Positions 24,352 to 33,369 of a DNA stretch of 64,000 nucleotides are shown in pieces (the first letter of the stretch is position 1; every line of letters begins with the position of its first letter). A model generated the notes under the pieces. That model had not been told where the DNA came from. It saw only the letters and a list, made by a program, of their open reading frames with translations, and did no database searches. The position numbers and the translations under genes were made by a program. Source of the DNA: Candidatus Raymondbacteria bacterium RIFOXYA2_FULL_49_16 (GTDB taxonomy: Bacteria; Fibrobacterota; OXYB2-FULL-49-7; XYB2-FULL-49-35); assembly GCA_001789205.1 (NCBI GenBank), contig MFYT01000107.1, forward strand, positions 1-64,000, written 5' to 3'.

Positions 24352-25221
24352 ATGCCAAAAACCATTACCGTTATTGTTCCCACCTACAATCGCGCCTCTC
24401 TTCTCGAAAGGCTGGTCGATTCTTTGCGACGGCAATCGATCGATCAGGTGCATGTCGATCTATTGTTTGTGAACGATGGGTCAATGGACAATACTGAGCG
24501 TGTTCTCAAAGACCTTGGGATTGCCTGTATCACCATTCCTCACGCAGGGCCTGCTGGCGCCCGCAATGCAGGCGCTGCGGCCGCGCAAACTCCAGTGCTT
24601 GCCTTTCTCGACGATGATGTGTATCCTGACCGCGACTGGCTTAAAATCATATATCTGGCCTATCAGGAAGGGGGGCTTCATGGGGCTATTGAAGGCGACG
24701 TGGTAAGTAAGGGAGAGCCAGTGCCTCTGTCTCATACTGTTTTGCACCAGGGCCCAGGCGGATATCTGAGCTGTAACTTTGCCATTACCAAGGAGACCTT
24801 TGAAAAAACAGGGGGTTTTGACGTTTTCTTCAAGTATCCCATGAACGAGGATTTTGATTTTTTCCTCAGGCTAAAAAAGCGCGCTCCTGTAACGTATGTG
24901 CCTGGGATGGTTGTTTTTCATCCTGTGTATCCACGGCCTTTTTTCAAAACGCTTTTATCCTCATTCGCCTTTGCCCGTCAAACCATATCAGCCGAATATC
25001 TGCTTAACAAAAACCATCCCGAAGCATACCGGATGGTAAAATTCGAGCCAAATGCCTTGGCAACAATTGCGCGGCTTTCCAGAAACTATTTTTTCCACAA
25101 TGTTCTAAAAAATCCGGGCATGTTTTTCAAACATCCAATTCGCGCGCTCATGTGGGCAAAAATTTGTTTTTTCCGGCACCTGGGGTTCATCTATTACCGG
25201 ATCAGGGCCTATTCGGGATGA
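24352..25221 (+). CDS. Family 2 glycosyltransferase
   Basis: 289 aa. GT-A fold hallmarks: TVIVPTYNRASLLERLVDSLRRQS, LLFVNDGSMDNT, AGPAGARNAGAAAAQTPVLAFLDDDVYPDRDW with the metal-binding DDD, and FDVFFKYPMNEDFDFFLRLKK for the acceptor-side E-D. No strong membrane segment is evident, so it may act at the inner face of the membrane. It opens a tightly overlapping unit with the SDR and ketosynthase genes. Donor and acceptor are unknown. Confidence 0.85.
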   Translation: MPKTITVIVPTYNRASLLERLVDSLRRQSIDQVHVDLLFVNDGSMDNTERVLKDLGIACITIPHAGPAGARNAGAAAAQTPVLAFLDDDVYPDRDWLKIIYLAYQEGGLHGAIEGDVVSKGEPVPLSHTVLHQGPGGYLSCNFAITKETFEKTGGFDVFFKYPMNEDFDFFLRLKKRAPVTYVPGMVVFHPVYPRPFFKTLLSSFAFARQTISAEYLLNKNHPEAYRMVKFEPNALATIARLSRNYFFHNVLKNPGMFFKHPIRALMWAKICFFRHLGFIYYRIRAYSG

Positions 25222-25901
25222 AGCGGGCCATTGTGACCGGCGGGTCATCGGGCCTTGGTTATGCGTGCGCTGAAGTCATTGGATCAGCCGGATATCAGGT
25301 CACTTCGTTGTCGCGCAGAAATACCTCGGCCCCGGGTGTTGCCTGTCTGCCTCTTGATCTGTCGAATTCTCGTGAAATAGACGCTATGGCCGCACGCCTA
25401 AGGTCCAAAGGCGATAAAATAGATATACTTGTCAACAATGCGGGAATATCGCCCGCGGGCCGCGTCCAGGATTTTTCAGAACAGGATTTTGACGCCACCA
25501 TGCAGGTGAATTTTTCCGCTGCTCGGTTGCTTATCGAAGGGTTGCGACCGTTGTTGCAAGGAGGCGTGGTTATCAATATTGTTTCGCGGGTGGGCTACGA
25601 AGGTAGGCATGGCCTGTGCGCCTATGGTGTTTCCAAGGGAATGCTCATTGGATATACTCAGACAATTGCGGCCGAACTTGCGCAGGACAATGTCCGAATA
25701 TATGGCGTCAACCCTGGCTTTATAATCACTGGCATGGTGACTGAAAAGGCCATTGCGAGGCAGAAGGGTGAATCGCTTTTTGGTTCTGTTTCTGATGTTC
25801 ACGCTGCAGCGCGGTTTATTCTTATGCTTGCTCAGTCAGAATGGAGTACCGGAGCAATCTACGACTTTGATTCAAGGGTATATAACGGATGGCATTTGTA
25901 A
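25218..25901 (+). CDS. Short-chain dehydrogenase/reductase (FabG-like)
   Basis: 227 aa from the ATG at 25218, which overlaps the upstream stop (ATGA). TGGSSGLGYACAEVIG binds NAD(P), NNAGISP is the second motif, INIVSRVGYEGRH contains the catalytic Ser, and YGVSKGML is the Tyr-x-x-x-Lys pair. Together with the following ketosynthase it could reduce a beta-ketoacyl intermediate. Its end overlaps the ketosynthase gene by 13 bp. An acyl chain or pigment pathway is inferred from neighbours, not from the sequence itself. Confidence 0.85.
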   Translation: MKRAIVTGGSSGLGYACAEVIGSAGYQVTSLSRRNTSAPGVACLPLDLSNSREIDAMAARLRSKGDKIDILVNNAGISPAGRVQDFSEQDFDATMQVNFSAARLLIEGLRPLLQGGVVINIVSRVGYEGRHGLCAYGVSKGMLIGYTQTIAAELAQDNVRIYGVNPGFIITGMVTEKAIARQKGESLFGSVSDVHAAARFILMLAQSEWSTGAIYDFDSRVYNGWHL

Positions 25902-27010
25902 TAAGCGGTTTTGGAACCATAACCTCCCTGGCGCATGACCCAGACCTGCTCTGGCGCAATCTTATGGCAGGCAAAAGCGGCGTCAAGTGGCGCGAATCGC
26001 GGACAGCGCCATATACTGCGCCGGTGAATCTGCCATTGCCCAGCACCTATGACCGCTCCATTGAATTGGCGCTTGCCTGTACTGGTTTGGCATTGGAAAA
26101 CGCGGGCAAGGGTTTTGCCTTGGATGCGGAAACCGGGATTTTTATCAGTTCAACCAAAGGGGGCATGAATTCCGTGGGCATACCGAGTGGAGCGGGTTTT
26201 ATAGAGAATGTTCCAGCTGACGCTGCTGGCCGCGCCATTGCCCGCGACTTGGACATTACTGGTCCTGTTTTCAATGTTGTGGCAGCCTGCGCCACGGGGA
26301 TCTTTGCGTTGCAATCGGCCATGAGGTCTATACAGGCGGGTGAATGTCAACGTGCGCTTGTTGGTGCGTCCGAGTCCGCGCTTACAGACCTGGTGCTTTC
26401 GGGATTCAGCAATATGGGTGTGCTGGCAAAATGCCCTCCGCGGCCTTTTACCAGGGAACGCGATGGTTTTGCGCCAGCCGAAGGTGCGGCTGTTTTTGCC
26501 ATTGAAACAAAAGAGGCGGCGCTTCAGCGCAATGCCAGAATATGGGGAAAAATCGCGGGCATTGCCACGGTTTCAGACAATGAGCATGCGGTGCGTTTTG
26601 ATCCCACAGGCGCGGCCATTACCCGCGCCATCCTTCAGTTGTTTGAAAAAACCGGACTTGCGGCAAGCGATATAGACGCTATTTGTGTGCATGGCACTGG
26701 CACAAGAAACAATGATGTGTGCGAAACAAACGGCATCCTGGCTGCATTTGGCAAGCGGGGAAGGGAGGTCCCCTGTTTTGGCGTCAAACCCTCGATCGGT
26801 CATGTATTGGGCGCTTCAGCTGCTGTTGAAATGGCTGTGTGCCTGCTTGCGCTCCAGCACAATGCATTGCCGCCCACGCTAGGCAATGGAACGCCTGATC
26901 CTGCATGCGCACTGAATGTTTTTTCAGGGAACATTGCATTAAACCAGATCCTGTCATTGAACTTTGGTTTTGGCGGCCATGTGGGCGCTGTGTGCGTGGA
27001 GAAATACTAA
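25889..27010 (+). CDS. Beta-ketoacyl-ACP synthase (FabF-like, KAS II type)
   Basis: 373 aa, shorter than typical FabF (about 410). The active-site triad is present: Cys in NVVAACATGIFALQSA, His in CVHGTGTRNNDVCETN and His in KPSIGHVLGASAAVEMAVCLL. The family closing motif is NFGFGGHVGAV. It condenses malonyl-ACP with an acyl chain. It is encoded in an overlapping unit with a glycosyltransferase and an SDR rather than in a fab operon, so a specialised lipid is likelier than housekeeping fatty-acid synthesis. No acyl carrier protein is seen nearby. Confidence 0.88.
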   Translation: MAFVISGFGTITSLAHDPDLLWRNLMAGKSGVKWRESRTAPYTAPVNLPLPSTYDRSIELALACTGLALENAGKGFALDAETGIFISSTKGGMNSVGIPSGAGFIENVPADAAGRAIARDLDITGPVFNVVAACATGIFALQSAMRSIQAGECQRALVGASESALTDLVLSGFSNMGVLAKCPPRPFTRERDGFAPAEGAAVFAIETKEAALQRNARIWGKIAGIATVSDNEHAVRFDPTGAAITRAILQLFEKTGLAASDIDAICVHGTGTRNNDVCETNGILAAFGKRGREVPCFGVKPSIGHVLGASAAVEMAVCLLALQHNALPPTLGNGTPDPACALNVFSGNIALNQILSLNFGFGGHVGAVCVEKY

Positions 27011-27037
27011 AAGGCATCTTATCTCGCGCAGGGAGTT

Positions 27038-29197
27038 CTATCGCAGAAGGATGGCTTTGCTGGTTGATACGCGATCCAAGGATTTTAGGCGAATGAAATA
27101 AACACCGTTTGATACTATATTGCAGTTATTGTCTCTCCCGTCCCATTGCACTGAATTCTGGGAATCACCAGTTTTTGAAAGCTTCAGGTGTTTCACCGTC
27201 CGGCCGTGTGTATCCAGAATTTCGAGGGTTGCCTGTTCCTTTGGCTTAATGGAGTATTTGATAGTTACTATTGGGTTAAATGGATTCGGATATACAACAA
27301 GCTCAGGGGTGGCAGGGGCTATCGCTGTTTCAACCGCAAGGTTGCTGTCAGCGGCGCGGATGATTGCAAGTCCATTCGAGGTTCCAAGCCATTTGTTGCC
27401 ATGACGGTCTATTACGATATCATTCATCCGTGAGCTTGGAAGCCAGGAATTTGTATCGTTGAGACTGGTCCATGATGTCCCGTCATACATGCAGAGTCCT
27501 TTGGTTTTAGTCCCAAACCAAAGCTGGTGCTGTTCATCAAATACCATTGATGTTGCCGTGTAGTCAGGCATGCCTGAAGACCCTGGGGAAAATACTACCG
27601 AAGAACCAGATTGCTCATATTTTCCGATTCCATGGGATTTTCTCCCTGTTGAGCTTATCCATTTGGTCCCGGAGCTATCTATAAGGATGTCCCTGATATC
27701 CTCGATCATATCAGGATTGTAGCAGTGTACGATGCCGGTATCGTTACTATGGTAGAGACCATAGTAATCGCTGCCGATCCACAATCCGTGGTCTTTGGGA
27801 TCAAATATCATGGTGTTTACCGGGGATGCGAATCCTGGAAGGCGATAGTGCGACCAGTATCCATTGTATTTGCAGAAACCGTTTGATGTGCCAAACCAAT
27901 AAACTCCTCCGGTATCAAAGGTAACAGACCTGAAGGCAAGATGGGTATCGGGGGACGGGCGGCAGTATATTTGCCGCCATGCGGAGTTATCGTATTCGGC
28001 GGCAAAGGAATCGCAAAGCATCCAGACATGAGAATCAGGCGCCACGACAACCGTGTGGGGCCTGGTATTCCAGTTTAAAAGATCTTCAGCCTGAGCGGTC
28101 CAGGAATAGCCGTTATACATATACAGATAGTTATGGGATTTATTTTCAAACAGAATCCATGCGTTGTCAAACGAATCGATGGCTATAGAGAGAATCGTGT
28201 TGTACGGGATTCCGGACTGTGTAGTTGTATACCTAGTTCTGCCATGTTGGCCTAGTACCAAAAAACCAGAGTCAGTGCCCATGAAAAGCCTGTTTTTGCT
28301 GCCGAGGAATAAATAGTCTAAATTGCCATCAAAATTGATCGAATTGGTGGAATCGAAGATGGTTAGACCCTGGTTATTATACAGAAGAAGATCGCCCGAA
28401 TTGATCCATTTGTTTCCTTTGGAATCAACGACCACATCGCAGTAATAATAGCGTGAATTAATCTCCTGCCAGACTGAACCGTCGAATGTACCCAAACCTC
28501 CACCCGTGGAGTTGTAATCCATCCCAGTCGGAAATGATGTGACCCAAAGGAGATTGTCTTTATCAACAGCTATGCCCGTGTTGTATTGGACCGGAATACC
28601 GTGTTCCTGGCTATATTCGGTCCATACAGTATCATTGTAGCAGAGAAGACTGTACCACGAACCAAACCACTTCCGGTTGAGGCTGTCAATGGCCATTGAG
28701 AAAAAGTTGTCGCTTGTAATGCCGATATTCTTATAATTGTACCATTTCCAGGTTTTTCCGTCGAAACTGACAACTCCTTCCAAGGACTGGCATATCCAAA
28801 TGACGTTGTTCCGGTCCGCAAGGATGTGCTCACATAATGCGCCATCCACCAAGCCTGAATTGGCGGATGTATATACGATCCAATTTTGCCCGTCGAATTT
28901 TACCAGGCCTTTTCCGGTGCCTGCCCATATATTGCCGGATTTGTCCTTTTCCAAACAAAAGATATGGTTCGATGGTAATGGAGAATTATACCTTGTAAAA
29001 TGTTGCTGTTTTCCGGTGCGCATGTTGTGTTTAACCAGGCCGTCGTTAGTTCCGATCCACATGTAATTGCCGTCTTCTTCAAAGGCCCTGACACTGTTTC
29101 CATTTGTATGAATGATCCAATCATTATCCGATATTGTCTGGGCAATGCATGGGATGCAAAGCATAAAAATGTATAAAATATGCTTGGAATAGTTCAT
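27038..29197 (-). CDS. Secreted regulator-type beta-propeller protein with C-terminal sorting domain
   Basis: 719 aa. Signal peptide (KHILYIFMLCIPCIAQ), then a large propeller of repeated I-W-x-G-T-x-x-G-L motifs (MWIGTNDGLVKHN, IWAGTGKGLVKFDG, WFGTSNGFCKYN, LWIGSDYYGLYH, WLGTSNGLAII), the two-component-regulator propeller type. Unlike hybrid sensors it has no transmembrane kinase part. The last 85 residues are a FlgD-Ig/T9SS-type domain (VYPNPFNPIVTIKYSI, NGVYFIRLKSLD, SKAILLR). Probably exported and surface-attached; ligand unknown. Confidence 0.8.
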   Translation of the reverse strand: MNYSKHILYIFMLCIPCIAQTISDNDWIIHTNGNSVRAFEEDGNYMWIGTNDGLVKHNMRTGKQQHFTRYNSPLPSNHIFCLEKDKSGNIWAGTGKGLVKFDGQNWIVYTSANSGLVDGALCEHILADRNNVIWICQSLEGVVSFDGKTWKWYNYKNIGITSDNFFSMAIDSLNRKWFGSWYSLLCYNDTVWTEYSQEHGIPVQYNTGIAVDKDNLLWVTSFPTGMDYNSTGGGLGTFDGSVWQEINSRYYYCDVVVDSKGNKWINSGDLLLYNNQGLTIFDSTNSINFDGNLDYLFLGSKNRLFMGTDSGFLVLGQHGRTRYTTTQSGIPYNTILSIAIDSFDNAWILFENKSHNYLYMYNGYSWTAQAEDLLNWNTRPHTVVVAPDSHVWMLCDSFAAEYDNSAWRQIYCRPSPDTHLAFRSVTFDTGGVYWFGTSNGFCKYNGYWSHYRLPGFASPVNTMIFDPKDHGLWIGSDYYGLYHSNDTGIVHCYNPDMIEDIRDILIDSSGTKWISSTGRKSHGIGKYEQSGSSVVFSPGSSGMPDYTATSMVFDEQHQLWFGTKTKGLCMYDGTSWTSLNDTNSWLPSSRMNDIVIDRHGNKWLGTSNGLAIIRAADSNLAVETAIAPATPELVVYPNPFNPIVTIKYSIKPKEQATLEILDTHGRTVKHLKLSKTGDSQNSVQWDGRDNNCNIVSNGVYFIRLKSLDRVSTSKAILLR

Positions 29198-29549
29198 GGG
29201 AGTATAATAATAATATAGTTCTGGAAAGTCAGAAAGTCAAAATGTATTTAGGCTTGCCGGGTTTGGCTGGGAGCCGTAATTCTTGATTCTTCCGGTGTAA
29301 AAATGCATTTTATCCATAACAAAAAGGAAATCAATGATTTGGGTCGCACCTACTGAAAAAACCACCACAAACAGGAAGGAATGGCAACCACAAATTTTGC
29401 GCGTATGCTGCCAGCTGCACAATCCGATCTAGCACGGGAAATCCTATAGACCCCGATATGTTTTTCATGCTCTGCAACTCGATGAATCGGCCAGTATACG
29501 TGGAAGAAGTTTGACTGGCTTCATGCCATATTGACTATATTTTTTATCC
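29198..29549. other. Intergenic region with a possible TM2-like gene remnant
   Basis: Between divergent genes. On the minus strand a 61-codon frame at 29237-29422 encodes FFLFVVV-type hydrophobic sequence ending in GATQIIDFLFVMDKMHFYTGRI, reminiscent of the C-terminal half of TM2-domain proteins, but no good start or upstream half is visible. The rest holds the likely leaders of the propeller gene and bioF; TTGACT at 29532 precedes bioF. Confidence 0.3.
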
Positions 29550-30701
29550 ATGATCGAATCCATTATTCAGGAAATTCAGGAATTAAAGGCGCTGGGCCTC
29601 TACCGGTCGCTCCGTCAGGGGAGTTTCCTGCCTGGAAGAAGACTTCTGGTCAATGGCATAGAGGCGATTGATTTTGCCAGCAACGATTACCTTGGCCTTC
29701 GCAACCATTCAGAAATAATCGCAGCTTCCAGGACAGCCCTTGAAACCCATGGCACAGGAGCTGGCGCGTCGCGCCTTATTTCCGGAAATTATGAATTGTA
29801 CCAGGAACTTGAGTCTTCTGTTGCCCGTTTCAAGGAGACAGAGGCAGGGCTTGTTTTTACCAGCGGCTACGCGCTCAATGTTTCTGTCATTCCTGCGCTG
29901 GTAAAACAGGGTGATTGTGTTATCGTGGACAAACTCAACCATGCAAGCATAATCGACGGCGCCAGACTTTCGGGAGCAAAACTGATGGTCTATGCCCATT
30001 GCGATATGAACCGGCTTGAAGAAGCGCTGAAAAAGGCGCATGGCTTCAAACGGTGCCTTGTGGTCACGGATACGGTTTTCAGCATGGATGGAGACATTGC
30101 ACCGCTCAAGGATATCTGCGCGCTGTGCGAACGCTATGACGCGCTTCTGATGGTCGATGAAGCGCATGCTACCGGCGTATTCGGCAAAGAGGGCAGGGGC
30201 ATGGTCAACGCGCTTGGCCTTACGCAAAGAGTGCCCCTTGTCATGGGAACATTCTCAAAGGCATTGGGAAGCATGGGCGCCTTTCTTGCCTGCAGTACGG
30301 TCATGCGCGATTATATCATCAACAAAGCTCGCGGGTTTATTTTTACCACTGGTTTGCCGCCGGCAGTGCTTGCGGCAAACATCAAAGCGCTGGACCTGGC
30401 CGCTCAGGCCGATACACAGCGCCTACGGCTGGTTGCGCACTCACAACAGGTACGCGAAGCCCTCCAAAACCAGGGCAAGGCCTTTGGAAAAAGTGAAACA
30501 CAGATAATTCCTGTAATTATCGGCAACGAGAAAAAAGTTGTGGATATAAGTACGCGGCTTCTTGCGGCAGGGCTTTTTGTGCCTGCCATACGCTATCCTG
30601 CGGTAAAAAAAGGGAGCGCGCGACTTCGTATAGCGCTTTCGTCAGACCACACGGATGAACATGTTGCGCACTTATGTGAGGAATTGGCCCATGCGCGCTA
30701 A
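29550..30701 (+). CDS. bioF: 8-amino-7-oxononanoate synthase
   Basis: 383 aa. PLP-dependent alpha-oxoamine synthase motifs: DFASNDYLGLRNH, HGTGAGASRLISGN, HASIIDGARLSGA, VTDTVFSMDGDIAPL, VDEAHATGVFGKEGRG and the Schiff-base Lys in MGTFSKALGSMGAFLA. It condenses pimeloyl-CoA/ACP with alanine, the first step of biotin ring assembly. The related Kbl reaction (glycine and acetyl-CoA) cannot be fully excluded, but bioD overlapping its end supports BioF. Confidence 0.9.
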   Translation: MIESIIQEIQELKALGLYRSLRQGSFLPGRRLLVNGIEAIDFASNDYLGLRNHSEIIAASRTALETHGTGAGASRLISGNYELYQELESSVARFKETEAGLVFTSGYALNVSVIPALVKQGDCVIVDKLNHASIIDGARLSGAKLMVYAHCDMNRLEEALKKAHGFKRCLVVTDTVFSMDGDIAPLKDICALCERYDALLMVDEAHATGVFGKEGRGMVNALGLTQRVPLVMGTFSKALGSMGAFLACSTVMRDYIINKARGFIFTTGLPPAVLAANIKALDLAAQADTQRLRLVAHSQQVREALQNQGKAFGKSETQIIPVIIGNEKKVVDISTRLLAAGLFVPAIRYPAVKKGSARLRIALSSDHTDEHVAHLCEELAHAR

Positions 30702-31392
30702 AGGACTTTTTATCACAGGAACGCATACTGGCGTGGGCAAAACGCGTGTCACAGCAATAATCGGCGCTCTCCTGCGCAAGCAGGGAATCGATTTTGGCGT
30801 GAGCAAACCAGTGCATACAGGCGTTAAAGGAAGAACATGTCCTGACTTGGAAGAGTACAAACGTTTTTTTTCGCTCTCTGATCCAGACGCGCTTGTCTGT
30901 CCTGTGCGGCTCAAGGCCCCCCAAGCGCCCACTATTGCGTCTGCCCTTGAAAAGAGCCCTGTTATGATTGAAACTATTGATACATCTTTGTATATTTTGA
31001 GACAGCAACACGTTAATGTGCTCGTTGAAGGTATTGGCGGCGTGCTGGTTCCGCTGACTCAAAAGGTCACTGTTGCTGACCTGATCAAGAGAACCGGACT
31101 TTTTGCCGTGGTTGTGGCATCTCCCCAATTGGGGACCATCAACCACACCTGCCTTACCATCGAGGCGCTCAGGAATAGAAAGGTTCCCATAGCTGGAGTG
31201 GTCTTTAACAAGGTCGCGGTGACAAGCGTTGTATTTGATATGATAGTACAAGAAATCACCCGAATGACCCGGGTTCCCTGTCTGGGATATCTCGGGACGC
31301 ACCAGAAACGGATGAGTACGTCCGGAGCAATTGTCCGTGCGGCATTGCATACTTTGCAGGTAAAACAAATCATTTCCTTTTTTAAGAAGTGA
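30691..31392 (+). CDS. bioD: Dethiobiotin synthase
   Basis: 233 aa from the ATG at 30691, overlapping bioF by 11 bp. P-loop GTHTGVGKTRVTAI (Walker A), the substrate Lys in VSKPVHTGVKG, VLVEGIGGVLVPLTQK for Mg and ATP binding, and LGTINHTCLTIEAL. It forms the ureido ring of dethiobiotin from 7,8-diaminononanoate with CO2 and ATP. bioA and bioB are not in the window. Translational coupling to bioF is likely from the overlap. Confidence 0.92.
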   Translation: MRAKGLFITGTHTGVGKTRVTAIIGALLRKQGIDFGVSKPVHTGVKGRTCPDLEEYKRFFSLSDPDALVCPVRLKAPQAPTIASALEKSPVMIETIDTSLYILRQQHVNVLVEGIGGVLVPLTQKVTVADLIKRTGLFAVVVASPQLGTINHTCLTIEALRNRKVPIAGVVFNKVAVTSVVFDMIVQEITRMTRVPCLGYLGTHQKRMSTSGAIVRAALHTLQVKQIISFFKK

Positions 31393-31397
31393 CGCAT

Positions 31398-32492
31398 ATG
31401 ATAAAACAAATCGTATTCACCGCCTTTATTTGCGCGATTATTTCATTTGGATCAGCGCAACAACCCGACACCAACAGCGCCATGCCAGCGCCCGAGCCAA
31501 TGCTTGCCGAATCGTCCGTGGTCCAGGAAGCCGCGCCTCCGGCAGCGGACTCATCCTTGGTGCCAAAACGCCGGCAGACGCGCTCCTACGAGCAGGAGGA
31601 GAAGAGCGTCACCCTTGAAAAAGAGGTTGATATCATTCAGACATACAAAGGTGATGTCAATGTGCTCAAGTCGCCGAAAAAGGCCTTTTTTCTTTCATTT
31701 ATTATCCCGGGTTTGGGTGAGTTTTACGCAAAGGCCCCATGGTATCGCATAGGTGCGCCTTTTTTAGTTGAACTGGGGAGCTATGCGACCATTTTTTATT
31801 TCCGCAGCGAATATGTCAATCTGACCGATGCCTACGAGGCGTTTGCCGATAGGAATTACAGCCACGACCGGTTTTGGTCATGGTATCAGTTCATCATCGA
31901 TTCGACCAACAGCGACCTGATCCATTGGCCAAGCAATCCCTTTACCCACGATAGCGCGTATATTGAGGATTACAAGAATAAATCAAGCGATTATTATGAA
32001 ATGATCGGTAAATACGACATGTTTGTCCAAGGCTGGAAAGACGTGAGCCCTGACATGGTAAAAGACAGCTTTGCTTACATTATTGCCCAGAATTGGGGCA
32101 CGGGCATCGATGAACGGTATCGGGGATACGCCCTTGAATCAATGGATGGCGTACGGATAGAGGGTGATGATACCACGCTGGTCTATATGTATTATCATGA
32201 CGCGGAGAAAAAGCGGCCCCGGTATTTCGGGTATTCAGCAAATCAGGTAAAGTATATGTCTATGCGCGATGACGCGAATCTTATGGCTTCGAACGCGAAA
32301 TACGCGCTGTATGCCATGCTCATCAACCGGATCGTGAGCGCGGTTGACGCGGCCCTTGCCGCGACCTCTTTTAATAAAAACCTGACAGGAAGCAACCTTG
32401 CCGCGCTCCAGCGCCTGCATTTGCGGCCAGCAAAGGTTGGTTCTTCGCGGCTTTTCACCAATGGCGTTGCAGTGTGCTACCGGTTTAAGTAA
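31398..32492 (+). CDS. DUF5683-type exported membrane protein
   Basis: 364 aa. A signal peptide ends at SAQQ, then a Pro/Ala/Ser-rich linker. The core begins SPKKAFFLSFIIPGLGEFYAKAPWYRIGAPFLVELGSYATIFYF, a hydrophobic hairpin characteristic of DUF5683, followed by a long charged region (residues 140-290) and a second hydrophobic segment near KYALYAMLINRIVSAVDAALAA. Function of the family is unknown; members are common in FCB bacteria. The stop of bioD lies 5 bp upstream and a related protein follows, so the pair rides on the biotin operon. Confidence 0.7.
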   Translation: MIKQIVFTAFICAIISFGSAQQPDTNSAMPAPEPMLAESSVVQEAAPPAADSSLVPKRRQTRSYEQEEKSVTLEKEVDIIQTYKGDVNVLKSPKKAFFLSFIIPGLGEFYAKAPWYRIGAPFLVELGSYATIFYFRSEYVNLTDAYEAFADRNYSHDRFWSWYQFIIDSTNSDLIHWPSNPFTHDSAYIEDYKNKSSDYYEMIGKYDMFVQGWKDVSPDMVKDSFAYIIAQNWGTGIDERYRGYALESMDGVRIEGDDTTLVYMYYHDAEKKRPRYFGYSANQVKYMSMRDDANLMASNAKYALYAMLINRIVSAVDAALAATSFNKNLTGSNLAALQRLHLRPAKVGSSRLFTNGVAVCYRFK

Positions 32493-32503
32493 ATGGATTA
32501 CCT

Positions 32504-33298
32504 GTGATCCCGATTGTTTTTATCGCCTCTATCGTATGTACCCAGGTATGTCTTGCACAGCCAAATTATGTGGACACTGCGGCCGCGTCTGAATACGAGG
32601 TTGACAGACCCGAGAACGAAGAAAGTGAAGAGGGCCCGAGTGTTAGTCCGGGCGTTGCGCACGAAACACTGGTATTCAAGAGCGGCGATGAGATCAAACG
32701 CACGCGCAATCTGAACGCGGCTTTTCTTTCTGTTCTTGTTCCTGGCTGGGGAGAATATGCGGCAGGCAGCCAAAAGCTGGGCAAATCCCTCATGGTCCTT
32801 GACGGTCTTTTCTGGATTGGACTCGGGAGCGCGCTGTTTTCGCGCTATCTTACCCAGCAGGACCTAAAGGCGTATCTCTATGCGTACGCAGGCTGCGACG
32901 GCCGCCATGGAGAGAGCAGGCGCACGGCATGGGATCTCAATGAATGGGAGCTCGAATTGCCGTTATATATCGACTCCTCGTTTATTTACGATGAGCGAAT
33001 ATTCAAACCGAGCAGAGACGAATCCATGTCAAAGATCGACTTCTACTGGCAGTGGGAGTCAGAAGAGGCGCACCAGGAATATTACGATCTGTGGAAAAAC
33101 GCGAGCCAGGCAAAGGTGATTGGTTACTATTTTCTCGCCGGAGCGCTGGTGTCACGGGCTGTTAGTTTTATACATGCGCGCTACCTCTTGAAAAAATCGA
33201 ATATTGAAGAGACGCAGATCGTCTCTGAATTATTTCATCCCCGTTTCTCTTTTGACCGCGGCGGTGCGCCGGTTGTCTCATTTTTACTTCATTTCTAA
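32504..33298 (+). CDS. Second DUF5683-like exported protein
   Basis: 264 aa, shorter paralogue of the preceding protein. Signal peptide (IPIVFIASIVCTQVCLAQ), acidic linker (DRPENEESEEG), then RTRNLNAAFLSVLVPGWGEYAAGSQKLGKSLMVLDGLFWIGLGSALFSRY, matching the PG-x-G-E-x-Y-A hairpin of the first protein (PGLGEFYA), and a final hydrophobic stretch IGYYFLAGALVSRAVSFIHARY. The two may form a heteromeric envelope complex. Only 11 bp separate the genes. Function unknown. Confidence 0.65.
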   Translation: MIPIVFIASIVCTQVCLAQPNYVDTAAASEYEVDRPENEESEEGPSVSPGVAHETLVFKSGDEIKRTRNLNAAFLSVLVPGWGEYAAGSQKLGKSLMVLDGLFWIGLGSALFSRYLTQQDLKAYLYAYAGCDGRHGESRRTAWDLNEWELELPLYIDSSFIYDERIFKPSRDESMSKIDFYWQWESEEAHQEYYDLWKNASQAKVIGYYFLAGALVSRAVSFIHARYLLKKSNIEETQIVSELFHPRFSFDRGGAPVVSFLLHF

Positions 33299-33312
33299 CG
33301 TTTTGATTTTCT

Positions 33313-33342
33313 TTGACTTGCCCTGTTCTTACAGGCTATTTT
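33313..33342 (+). promoter_or_regulatory. Predicted sigma-70 promoter for nrdR
   Basis: TTGACT at 33313-33318, an 18-bp spacer and TATTTT at 33337-33342, followed by GGAGA 7 bases before the nrdR ATG. It also serves the genes downstream if they are co-transcribed. Confidence 0.45.
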
Positions 33343-33369
33343 TATTAGCAAAGGCAAAAGGAGAAGATC

